A program made the translations under genes and the position numbers. The notes under the pieces are model-generated. The model was not told where the DNA came from and ran no database searches. It was given only the letters and a program-made list of their open reading frames with translations. From Actinomycetota bacterium (lineage in GTDB: Bacteria > Actinomycetota > Actinomycetes > S36-B12): a DNA stretch of 17,184 bases. Below are positions 1 to 6,450 of the stretch, piece by piece; within the stretch, counting starts at the first letter, position 1; each line of letters opens with the position of its first letter. The DNA lies in assembly GCA_010029945.1 (NCBI GenBank), contig RGQW01000017.1, positions 1-17,184 on the forward strand, in the 5' to 3' direction.

Positions 1-173
1 GGTGCAGCCATGCTCTGCGTCTGCTCAAGCGAGGCTTGGGTCCGACCGAGGACGTAGACCTTCGCTCCCCGGGCACTCAACGTGAGGGCACACGCTCGTC
101 CGATACCGGTCCCTCCGCCGGTCACCAATGCCGTTCGACCAGCAACGGAAAGAGCCTCGGGCAGATCGTTCAC
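1..173 (-). CDS. SDR family oxidoreductase (N-terminal part, runs off the window)
   Basis: Only the first 57 residues are in the window. They begin with a GTG at 173 and read MNDLPEALSVAGRTALVTGG, followed by GTGIGRA. This is the TGGGTGIG dinucleotide-binding loop of the first Rossmann beta-alpha-beta unit of a short-chain dehydrogenase/reductase. The later VYVLGRT segment fits the end of beta-2, where the cofactor ribose or phosphate is bound; an Arg there is compatible with NADP(H). The start GTG overlaps the TGA of the upstream iron regulator as GTGA (170-173), so the two genes are probably translationally coupled in one transcript. A purine-rich GAGGCGGGA lies just upstream. The substrate cannot be told from this fragment, because the catalytic Ser-Tyr-Lys region is outside the window. 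Confidence 0.85.
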   Translation of the reverse strand, partial: MNDLPEALSVAGRTALVTGGGTGIGRACALTLSARGAKVYVLGRTQASLEQTQSMAA

Positions 174-862
174 GTTCCCGCCTCGACCAAGATGTGCCGC
201 GCATCTTCCGCAGAAAGTTCGACGTACTCACCTGCACTCCCGATGGTGACTGAATCTTCGAGGCGACGAGCCTTCACATCGGCACCCGGCACGGCACCCA
301 CCCGTCGAAGCTTCGCCATTGATCCCTCATCGGTCTGCAAGGTCTCCGCCAACCGTCGGACCCGTACCCGCTTCAATTCCTCGGCCACTGCATCAGGGAG
401 CGGCAGTAGTCCCTGCAGCCCCGCCACAACGTCGCTCGCGCCGGGATCCAATTCCGCAAGGCCAGGTATCGGATTTCCATACGGACTGACCGATGGGTGT
501 TCGAGCAGGTCGAGGATTCGCCGCTCCACAGCGTCGCTCATGACGTGCTCCCAACGACAGGCTTCCGCATGAACGTCCTCCCAGGGCATGGCGAGGATCT
601 CCACCAGCATGCATTCCGCAAGTCGATGTTTTCTCATGACGCGCACAGCCTGTTGTTCGCCCGTCCCCGTCAATTCGAGGTGTCGATCCTCGTCGACAGT
701 GACCAGGCCGTCACGTTCCATTCGTGCCACCGTCTGCGAGACGGTGGGACCACTTTGACCGAGGCGTTCGGCAATCCGGGCCCGCATAGGGGTGATGCCT
801 TCTTCTCGAAGCTCATAGATGGTCCGCAGATACATCTCAGTGGTGTCGATGAGGTCGCTCAC
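170..862 (-). CDS. ideR: Iron-dependent transcriptional regulator, IdeR/DtxR family
   Basis: This 230-residue protein has the full three-domain DtxR layout: an N-terminal winged helix (about 1-70, with RIAERLGQSGPTVSQTVARM as recognition region), a metal-binding dimerisation domain (about 71-140) and a C-terminal SH3-like domain (about 150-230). All expected metal ligands fall at the canonical positions: Met10, His79, Glu83, His98, Cys102, Glu105 and His106. Glu173 and Gln176 in the SH3-like domain align with the ligands that domain donates in DtxR. Family knowledge: with Fe2+ bound it represses siderophore and iron-uptake genes and may activate storage genes. The start is a GTG at 862, with AGGGAG about 6 nt upstream. 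It is divergent from the photolyase gene and overlaps the downstream SDR gene by 4 bp. No canonical 19-bp iron box was seen in the window. Family assignment is very secure; choosing ideR over dtxR as the name is convention. Confidence 0.96.
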   Translation of the reverse strand: MSDLIDTTEMYLRTIYELREEGITPMRARIAERLGQSGPTVSQTVARMERDGLVTVDEDRHLELTGTGEQQAVRVMRKHRLAECMLVEILAMPWEDVHAEACRWEHVMSDAVERRILDLLEHPSVSPYGNPIPGLAELDPGASDVVAGLQGLLPLPDAVAEELKRVRVRRLAETLQTDEGSMAKLRRVGAVPGADVKARRLEDSVTIGSAGEYVELSAEDARHILVEAGT

Positions 863-883
863 GCTGCTCCCTGCGTTCTCCTC

Positions 884-896
884 CGGTGGCCCACCG
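884..896. repeat. 13-bp perfect dyad in the ideR leader
   Basis: CGGTGG-C-CCACCG is a perfect inverted repeat 22 to 34 nt upstream of the ideR GTG. The 1-nt centre makes it a poor RNA hairpin, so a protein-binding operator is the better guess. It lies between the start codon and a possible minus-strand -10 hexamer (TACGGT, plus positions 916-911). Chance occurrence is possible in such GC-rich DNA. Confidence 0.35.
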
Positions 897-932
897 AAGG
901 GGTTACCTCAACCGTACCGGGGTAGGAGTCAC

Positions 933-966
933 CCGTCCTGCGATCGGGACGGTGACCACCTACGGT
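933..966 (+). promoter_or_regulatory. Probable leaderless promoter of the photolyase gene, with a dyad at its -35 position
   Basis: TACGGT (961-966), a TANNNT -10 hexamer, is followed by exactly 6 nt and then the ATG at 973. Transcription would therefore start at or next to the start codon. No Shine-Dalgarno is visible. Where the -35 element should be there is a dyad, CCGTCC (933-938) and GGACGG (947-952), with no TTGACA-like element. The -10 call is an inference from spacing; an operator role for the dyad is speculative. Confidence 0.5.
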
Positions 967-972
967 TGGGCG

Positions 973-2328
973 ATGCCATCCGTCCTGTGGTTTCGTCGCG
1001 ACCTCCGGTTACTCGACAACCCCGCACTGTTGGCGGCGGTCGAGTCCGCCCGAGCTGATGGCGATGGTCGGGTCGTCCCGCTTTTCGTTGTCGATCCGCA
1101 CCTGTGGGAACCCGCCGGGCCTGTACGCCAGGAATACCTCGTCGACTCCCTGGACCATCTCGGAGCCGCCATCGAGCGTCAATTGCTCATCGTGCACGGT
1201 GACCCGGTCGATCTCGTTCCCCACGTTGCACACACCGCAGGAGCGGATTCCGTCCACATCGCTGCGGACTACGGCCCCTACGGATCCGCCCGCGACACCG
1301 ATGTCCAGAACGCACTGGAAGCCATCGGCGTTCGCCTCGTCCGGACCGGTTCTCCCTACGCGATCGCTCCCGGGCGCGTGACCAAACAAGACGGCACCGC
1401 CTACCGCGTCTTCACACCCTTCTATCGAGCGTGGCTCTCCCACGGCTGGCGAGCACCGGCAGCCGAACCACCCAGCGACATCGACTGGTGGATGCCCCTG
1501 GAATGCGAGGGGCACCCCACGTTCGAGTCCACCGGGATCGACCTGCCCGAGGCCGGCGAAGAAGCGGCATGGAAACGATGGGCGCACTTTCACGCCTCTG
1601 GCCTGTCCACCTACGACGAGGGCCGCAACCGACCCGATCTCGACGGCACCAGCGCCATGAGCCATCACCTGAAGTACGGGGAGATCCATCCGCGCTCGAT
1701 CCTCGCCGAACTGACGGACGCCGATGACGGCTTTCGTCGCGAGATCTGTTGGCGTGAGTTCTACGCCGACGTCCTGCATCAACGGCCGGACTCGGTTCGT
1801 GCATCGCTGGACGCGCGCTACGACTCGTCCATGCGATGGGCAGACGACGAGGAGGCCTTCGACGCCTGGGCGAACGGACGCACGGGATTCCCGTTCGTCG
1901 ATGCCGGTATGCGCCAACTTCGGGCCGAAGGGTGGATGCACAACCGCGTTCGCATGGTGGTGGCGAGTTTTCTTGTCAAAGACCTCCACCAACCGTGGCA
2001 ACGGGGTGCGGCTGAATTCATGCACTGGCTACGCGATGGGGATGTCGCGAGCAACACCCATGGGTGGCAGTGGACGGCCGGGTGCGGCACCGACGCATCC
2101 CCCTTCTATCGGGTGTTCAATCCAATCTCTCAGGGCTTGAAGTTCGATCCGCAGGGCGACTATGTGCGTCGCTACATTCCCGAACTTCGCCACCTCACCG
2201 GCAAGACTGCCCACGAGCCGTGGGATGTTCTCGGGGGCTACGACAACGGCTATCCCGAGCCGATCGTCGATCACAAAGCCGAGCGCGAAGTCGCCCTCGC
2301 TGATTTTGCGGCGATCAAGAAGGGCTAA
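973..2328 (+). CDS. phr: Deoxyribodipyrimidine photolyase, class I (CPD) type
   Basis: The protein has 451 residues, a typical length. Residues 1-130 form the alpha/beta antenna domain, starting PSVLWFRRDLRLLDNPAL. Residues about 200-451 form the all-helical FAD domain. The three tryptophans of the electron-transfer chain are visible in AWANGRTGFPFVD, PWQRGAAEFM and HGWQWTAG (around residue 365). The Asn that contacts flavin N5 in photolyases is in VASNTHGW; plant-type cryptochromes carry Asp there, which argues for a repair enzyme. The enzyme uses light and FADH- to split cyclobutane pyrimidine dimers. The open frame extends upstream to 886, but that extension is low-similarity and the domain starts immediately at 973. 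The 973 start also sits 6 nt after a TACGGT hexamer. The gene is divergent from ideR. The antenna chromophore cannot be read from sequence. Confidence 0.95.
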   Translation: MPSVLWFRRDLRLLDNPALLAAVESARADGDGRVVPLFVVDPHLWEPAGPVRQEYLVDSLDHLGAAIERQLLIVHGDPVDLVPHVAHTAGADSVHIAADYGPYGSARDTDVQNALEAIGVRLVRTGSPYAIAPGRVTKQDGTAYRVFTPFYRAWLSHGWRAPAAEPPSDIDWWMPLECEGHPTFESTGIDLPEAGEEAAWKRWAHFHASGLSTYDEGRNRPDLDGTSAMSHHLKYGEIHPRSILAELTDADDGFRREICWREFYADVLHQRPDSVRASLDARYDSSMRWADDEEAFDAWANGRTGFPFVDAGMRQLRAEGWMHNRVRMVVASFLVKDLHQPWQRGAAEFMHWLRDGDVASNTHGWQWTAGCGTDASPFYRVFNPISQGLKFDPQGDYVRRYIPELRHLTGKTAHEPWDVLGGYDNGYPEPIVDHKAEREVALADFAAIKKG

Positions 2329-2363
2329 GGCTCGGCACGCGACCGCCGATACTCCTCGGCGCG

Positions 2364-2375
2364 TAGGGTTCCATC
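2364..2375 (+). promoter_or_regulatory. Probable leaderless promoter of the ParA gene
   Basis: TAGGGT (2364-2369) is followed by 6 nt and the GTG start at 2376, the same spacing as at the photolyase, lipoprotein and GNAT genes. No Shine-Dalgarno is seen. Two CTCGGC direct repeats (2331-2336 and 2355-2360) lie in the 47-bp gap before the gene. They could be a minimal binding site for the ribbon-helix-helix partner, but two short copies may be chance. Confidence 0.5.
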
Positions 2376-3143
2376 GTGCCAACGATCGCTGTGCTGTCGA
2401 TGAAGGGTGGGGTGGGCAAAACCACCCTGGCCCTCGGACTAGCCAGCGCTGCATGGAACCGCCATTGGCGCACACTCGTCGTCGATCTCGATCCGCAGGC
2501 CAACGCATCCATGGGCGTCGGTCTGATGGATCCGGCATTGACCGTGGGCGACGCCCTCGCCGATGGCAGGCCGGGTGTCGCCGCGGAGGCGATCGTGCCG
2601 AGCACCTGGGGGCGGGGCACCGACGTCTTACCGTCCGAACCAGCCGTCGAGCACCGAGTCGCCGAAGCTGCACCGGGATCCGAACAGCGCCTGCGCACCG
2701 TGCTCGCAGGGATCGGGCACCGCTACGAACTCGTTGTCATCGACTGCCCTCCGTCCCTAGGTGAGATGACGCGAAACGCACTCCATGCAGCGTCCCAGGC
2801 ATTAGTTGTCACCGAGCCTGGTTACTTCGCTCTCCGAGGCGCACAGCAGGCTGTCGAAGCAATCGACCTGGTGCGTGAATCCAGCAATCGCACACTTGCG
2901 GCACCGACGATCGTGCTGAATCGGATGCGATCAACCGTTGCCGAGCACCGTCATCGCGCGCAAGAGCTCCGCGCGTACTTTGATCGACAGGTCAGTGACG
3001 TTGAGATTCCCGAGCGAAACGCCATTGCCCAGGCAGAGGGCGCTGGTATGCCGATTCACGCGTGGGACTCGCCTGCAGGCCGTGAACTATCCGAACGCTT
3101 CGACACTCTTCTCGATCGACTCTTTCCAGGAGGAATGCGATGA
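2376..3143 (+). CDS. parA: ParA family ATPase, chromosomal, without N-terminal HTH
   Basis: This is a 255-residue Walker-type ATPase of the ParA/MinD superfamily. The deviant Walker A motif KGGVGKTT is at residues 10-17, with the signature Lys10. Walker A' VDLDPQAN is near 36-43, and Walker B VIDCPPS has Asp123. There is no helix-turn-helix domain before the ATPase, so it is the small type Ib class, as in ParF. ParA proteins form ATP-dependent dimers on nucleoid DNA and move or position a cargo bound by a partner protein. The GTG start at 2376 follows a probable leaderless promoter. Its TGA overlaps the ATG of a ribbon-helix-helix gene, the expected partner. No classical ParB, replication gene or parS-like array is nearby, so this is unlikely to be the main chromosome-partition ParA. 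The cargo is unknown. An orphan division or positioning ATPase is an alternative reading. Confidence 0.9.
   Translation: MPTIAVLSMKGGVGKTTLALGLASAAWNRHWRTLVVDLDPQANASMGVGLMDPALTVGDALADGRPGVAAEAIVPSTWGRGTDVLPSEPAVEHRVAEAAPGSEQRLRTVLAGIGHRYELVVIDCPPSLGEMTRNALHAASQALVVTEPGYFALRGAQQAVEAIDLVRESSNRTLAAPTIVLNRMRSTVAEHRHRAQELRAYFDRQVSDVEIPERNAIAQAEGAGMPIHAWDSPAGRELSERFDTLLDRLFPGGMR
3128..3133 (+). promoter_or_regulatory. Strong Shine-Dalgarno for the ribbon-helix-helix gene
   Basis: AGGAGG lies inside the last codons of the ParA gene, 6 nt before the ATG at 3140. It is a perfect anti-16S match, unlike the start of parA itself. The small partner may therefore be made in excess over the ATPase, as expected for a DNA-binding partner. 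The dosage argument is inference. Confidence 0.75.
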
Positions 3144-3394
3144 GTCCGAATTTCGATCCCGCACCTCGGCCCGCACTGCGCAAGGCGCCGGACGCGAACG
3201 TTCATCCCACGACGCACGTCGCGTCGGCCCATACCGGTGATGCGGTTCTTGAGGGCAAGAAGGTCGCCATCCAGACAACCATTCCCAAGCAGTTGCGTAA
3301 ACAGTTGCGTCGGTCCGCGAAGAGCGCGGGAGTATCCATCGACGAGTTCGTCACCATCGCTCTCGCGAACGAGATTCGACGCCGTTCCGACTAG
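3140..3394 (+). CDS. Ribbon-helix-helix protein, probable ParG-like partner of the upstream ParA
   Basis: The protein has 84 residues. The first roughly 35 are rich in Pro, Ala, Arg and His and look disordered (Arg10, Arg14 and Lys15 are the basic positions). The rest is a ribbon-helix-helix fold: a strand VAIQTTIP, helix A KQLRKQLRRSAKSAG, a turn VS, and helix B IDEFVTIALANEI. This matches the plan of ParG of plasmid TP228, a mobile N-terminal tail with an arginine finger that stimulates the ParF ATPase plus a C-terminal RHH dimer that binds centromere and operator. The gene starts within the ParA stop codon (ATGA), so the two are coupled. The ParG comparison is architectural and by eye; an arginine-finger role for Arg10 or Arg14 is a guess. 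It could instead be an ordinary CopG/Arc-type repressor. Confidence 0.7.
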   Translation: MSPNFDPAPRPALRKAPDANVHPTTHVASAHTGDAVLEGKKVAIQTTIPKQLRKQLRRSAKSAGVSIDEFVTIALANEIRRRSD

Positions 3395-3398
3395 AAAG

Positions 3399-4079
3399 CT
3401 ACGGGGAGAGCCTCTCCACCCGCCAGTTTCCTGCTTCGGCAAGGGACCCTTGGCCGACGAAGCGCAGACGATCGTGCAGACGCGAGGGGCGGCCCTGCCA
3501 GAACTCGATCGTCGTCGGACGAATAAGCCAGCCACCCCACGATTCGGGCAGGGGCACCTCACTGCCCGGGGGGTACTTCTCGTGCAGAGCCGTCCACTGC
3601 TCATCGAGCACCCGGCGGGACTCGATGGGTGTCGACTGGTTGCTCGCCCACGCACCCAACTGTGATTCGTGCGGACGTGACGTGAAGTACTCGAGCGTTT
3701 CTTCTCGGGGAATCTCTTCTGCTCGTCCGCAGACAACGACCTGCCGGTGCTGGGCAAACCAGGGGAAGGTCACCGACGCGTTCGGGTTGGCATGCAACTC
3801 TCGCGACTTCCGAGAGGTCAAGTTAGAGAAGAACACGAACCCGCGCTCATCGACCCCTTTCAACAGCACCGTTCGAGTACTGGGAACCGCATCGGAGTCC
3901 GCTGTCGCCAACACCATCGCGTTGGCTTCGGTGACTCTCTCGTCGTGCGAGGCGGCGGCGAACCACGTCTGAAATTGCTCCAGCGGCGTGGATGCCAGAT
4001 CGGAGACGTCGAGGGTTCCTTCGGTGTACGAAACCCGCATGTCCGCCGGGCTGACCGGCGAATCGGGTGATCCCTGCAT
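3399..4079 (-). CDS. pdxH: Pyridoxamine 5'-phosphate oxidase
   Basis: The protein has 226 residues, normal for PdxH. It oxidises pyridoxamine or pyridoxine 5'-phosphate to pyridoxal 5'-phosphate using FMN and O2, in the cytoplasm. Recognisable blocks are the FMN-binding segment STRTVLLKGVDERGFVFFSN, then SRKSRELHANP and ASVTFPWF, the substrate region RPHESQLGAWASNQS, and the C-terminal WGGWLIRP, EFWQGRPSRLHDRLRF and a terminal WRVERLSP. The FMN-binding Arg and Lys and the substrate-binding His and Arg are present in these blocks. The ATG at 4079 was chosen because the open frame begins there; an internal ATG at codon 14 is possible and neither has a good Shine-Dalgarno. The gene is divergent from citrate synthase and its stop lies 4 bp from that of the ParG-like gene. 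Its product serves the PLP enzyme SerC encoded nearby. Confidence 0.95.
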   Translation of the reverse strand: MQGSPDSPVSPADMRVSYTEGTLDVSDLASTPLEQFQTWFAAASHDERVTEANAMVLATADSDAVPSTRTVLLKGVDERGFVFFSNLTSRKSRELHANPNASVTFPWFAQHRQVVVCGRAEEIPREETLEYFTSRPHESQLGAWASNQSTPIESRRVLDEQWTALHEKYPPGSEVPLPESWGGWLIRPTTIEFWQGRPSRLHDRLRFVGQGSLAEAGNWRVERLSP

Positions 4080-4139
4080 ACGGGCATCCCATCATGGAAT
4101 CGTCGGTGTTGAATAGGGCCCTCGACTCAGGAGGAAGAA

Positions 4140-5273
4140 ATGCGAGAGTTCGTCCCGGGCTTGGAGGGCGTGGTTGCCTTCGAGACGCAAATTGCCGAGC
4201 CCGATCGCGATGGCGGCGCCCTGCGATACCGCGGCGTCGATGTCGCAGACCTCGTTGGCCGGGTGTCCTTCGGCAATGTCTGGGGGCTGTTGGTCGACGG
4301 TGAGTTCAACCCGGGGATACCGCCGGCGGAACCATTCCCGATACCGATTCATTCCGGTGATGTTCGCGTGGACGTTCAATCGGCTATCGCCATGCTCGCT
4401 CCCGCCTGGGGTTTGCAACCAATTTTGGATATCAACGACGACACCGCGCGCGAGAATCTCGCTCACGTGTCGGTGATGGCGCTGTCCTTTGTTGCGCAGT
4501 CTGCGCGTGGTCTGGGGCAGCCGATGGTCCCGCAAGCAGACATCGATCAAGCGAACACGGTCGTTGAGCGATTCATGATCCGTTGGCGGGGCGAACCAGA
4601 TCCCCGTCATGTCGAGGCGATCGACTCATACTTCGTTGTCGCCGCCGAGCACGGCTTGAACTCCTCCACCCTCACCGCCCGGGTCAGCGCATCGACCGGA
4701 GCCGACGTCGCAGCAGCGATTTCCGGAGCTATCGGAACTATGAGCGGCCCACTCCACGGCGGAGCACCGGCACGCGTGCTCTCGATGATCGAGGAAGTCG
4801 AGAACAGTGATGACGCCGCCACCTTCGTTCGACAAACCCTCGACGCAGATAAGCGTCTCATGGGCTTCGGTCACCGCGTGTATCGCGCGGAGGATCCCCG
4901 CGCGCGAATCCTGCGCGACGTGGCTCGGGACCTGGGGGCCCCTCGGTACGAGGTCGCAGCGGCGCTCGAGCGCGAAGCTCTGGCGCAACTCCGGGAGCGA
5001 CGGCCCGACCGCGCACTCGCGACGAACGTGGAGTTCTGGTCCGCCGTGATTTTGGATTTCGCCGAAGTTCCGCCGGAGATGTTCACCTCGATGTTCACCT
5101 GCGCCCGGATCGCCGGCTGGAGCGCCCACATTCTTGAGCAGAAGAGAACCGGACGACTGATTCGGCCATCTGCGCGGTATGTAGGGCCCAAGCCCCGGCG
5201 GCCCGATCAGGTCGAGGGCTGGGACCCGGTCATGGTGCGGCCATCCTGGCTGGTCCCCGACGACGACTCCTAG
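4140..5273 (+). CDS. gltA: Citrate synthase, actinobacterial 'citrate synthase 2' type
   Basis: The protein has 377 residues and condenses oxaloacetate with acetyl-CoA to citrate. The citrate synthase histidines are visible: His171 in AAEHGLNSST, His206 in GPLHGGAP and His245 in GFGHRVYR. The third catalytic position, normally Asp (Asp375 in the pig enzyme), is Glu298 in ATNVEFWSAV. From memory this Glu is shared by the CitA-like actinobacterial branch, so it looks like a subfamily trait and not damage. The C terminus has the ARIAGWSAHILEQ and RPSARYVGP blocks that close the active site. The start is secure: AGGAGGA lies 6 nt before the ATG. It is divergent from pdxH and 52 bp upstream of serC. 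2-methylcitrate synthase cannot be fully excluded, since the two families share this fold. Confidence 0.92.
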   Translation: MREFVPGLEGVVAFETQIAEPDRDGGALRYRGVDVADLVGRVSFGNVWGLLVDGEFNPGIPPAEPFPIPIHSGDVRVDVQSAIAMLAPAWGLQPILDINDDTARENLAHVSVMALSFVAQSARGLGQPMVPQADIDQANTVVERFMIRWRGEPDPRHVEAIDSYFVVAAEHGLNSSTLTARVSASTGADVAAAISGAIGTMSGPLHGGAPARVLSMIEEVENSDDAATFVRQTLDADKRLMGFGHRVYRAEDPRARILRDVARDLGAPRYEVAAALEREALAQLRERRPDRALATNVEFWSAVILDFAEVPPEMFTSMFTCARIAGWSAHILEQKRTGRLIRPSARYVGPKPRRPDQVEGWDPVMVRPSWLVPDDDS

Positions 5274-5307
5274 ACGCAACACGGGATACTTACGCCTCAT
5301 CTCTCTA

Positions 5308-5317
5308 CTTTCGAAAG
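5308..5317. repeat. 10-bp palindrome CTTTCGAAAG before the serC Shine-Dalgarno
   Basis: This perfect palindrome ends 8 nt upstream of the serC GTG and merges with the ribosome-binding stretch AAAGAAGGA. It may be chance. If functional, a bound protein there would control serC separately from the upstream citrate synthase. Confidence 0.25.
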
Positions 5318-5325
5318 AAGGACCA

Positions 5326-6450
5326 GTGTCTGACGGCATTCGCATCCCTACCGAACTTCTGCCCGCCGATGGGCGCTTCGGGGCCGGCCCCTCCAAGGTG
5401 CGCCAAGCCCAAGTGGACGCGCTGGCCGGGGTCTGGCAGACCTACCTGGGCACGTCGCACCGTCAAAAGGCCGTCAAATCCGAAGTTGGCCGGCTGAGGT
5501 CGGGCCTGCGAGATCTGTTCGCGCTCCCCGATGGCTACGAGGTGGTCCTCGGAAACGGCGGCTCGACGGCATTTTGGGACATTGCAACGTTCGGGCTGCT
5601 CGACAACCGGGCGCAGTTTCTCTCGTTCGGTGAATTCGGCGCGAAGTTCGCCTCAGGCGCCACGAAAGCTCCCCACCTCGGCGAACCGACGATCATCACC
5701 GCTGATCCCGGCACCGCTCCGGCGTTCACGGCGGAAGCCGGTATCGACGCGTACTGCTCTCCGCACAACGAGACCTCGACCGGAGTCATCGTGACTCCAC
5801 GCCGAGTCGCCGGGGCAGACTCCGATGCGCTCATGCTCGTCGACGCGACGTCGGGGGCTGGCGGACTTGATGTCGAAGCGGCCGACTTTGACGTCTACTA
5901 CTTCGCTCCTCAAAAGTCGTTCGGCTCCGACGGGGGGCTCTGGATCGCCCTGATGTCCCCGGCGGCTTTGGCCCGGTCGGAGCGCATCAAGGCTTCCGGG
6001 CGCTGGATTCCTGATTTCCTTGACCTCGAAACCGCGGTCGATAACTCGCGCAAGGACCAGACGTACAACACGCCGGCACTCGCGACGATTTTCCTGATGG
6101 CCGAGCAGGTTGACTGGTTCAACGACAACGGTGGTCTGGCGTGGTGCACACGTCGCACAGCCGAGTCGTCCGGAGTCCTCTACGACTGGGCAGAAAGCAC
6201 CGACATCGCCACCCCCTTCGTAAGCGAGCCGGAGCATCGCTCCTCGGTCGTCGTGACGATCGATATCGACGACGCCATCGACGCCACCGCTATCACTGGT
6301 GCTCTTCGCGCGAACGGCATCCTCGATACCGAGCCCTACCGCAAGCTTGGCCGAAATCAGCTCAGGATCGCGGTCTTCCCGGCAGTTGAGCCTGATGACG
6401 TTCGCGCCCTGACGGGTTGCCTCGACTACGTCATCTCACAACTCGCGTGA
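5326..6450 (+). CDS. serC: Phosphoserine aminotransferase, mycobacterial type
   Basis: This 374-residue fold-type I PLP enzyme converts 3-phosphohydroxypyruvate and glutamate to phosphoserine and 2-oxoglutarate, the second step of serine synthesis. The N terminus PADGRFGAGPSKVRQAQ is the phosphate and substrate loop typical of SerC. GNGGSTAFWD holds the PLP-phosphate contacts, LMLVDATSGAGG carries the Asp that pairs with the PLP ring nitrogen, and YYFAPQKSFGSDGG has the Schiff-base lysine, Lys197. The C terminus carries RKLGRNQLRIAVFPA. The GTG start has AAAGAAGGA upstream with suitable spacing. Its TGA overlaps the GTG of an MFS transporter (GTGA), so the two are translationally coupled. PdxH, which makes its cofactor, is encoded two genes upstream. 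Confidence 0.95.
   Translation: MSDGIRIPTELLPADGRFGAGPSKVRQAQVDALAGVWQTYLGTSHRQKAVKSEVGRLRSGLRDLFALPDGYEVVLGNGGSTAFWDIATFGLLDNRAQFLSFGEFGAKFASGATKAPHLGEPTIITADPGTAPAFTAEAGIDAYCSPHNETSTGVIVTPRRVAGADSDALMLVDATSGAGGLDVEAADFDVYYFAPQKSFGSDGGLWIALMSPAALARSERIKASGRWIPDFLDLETAVDNSRKDQTYNTPALATIFLMAEQVDWFNDNGGLAWCTRRTAESSGVLYDWAESTDIATPFVSEPEHRSSVVVTIDIDDAIDATAITGALRANGILDTEPYRKLGRNQLRIAVFPAVEPDDVRALTGCLDYVISQLA

Noticed and set aside
886..972. Upstream extension of the photolyase to an ATG at 886
   Set aside because: It adds 29 residues with no family similarity, and the conserved VLWFRRDLR begins right after the ATG at 973, which has the better promoter spacing.
863..972. Canonical IdeR iron box near ideR
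   Set aside because: GGTTACCTCAACC at 901-913 has partial dyad symmetry, but it does not match the TTAGGTTAGGCTAACC-type consensus well enough.
1009..2025. 338-codon minus-strand open frame opposite the photolyase
   Set aside because: The plus-strand frame has unmistakable photolyase motifs throughout. The antisense translation shows no domain and is a by-product of high GC codon use.
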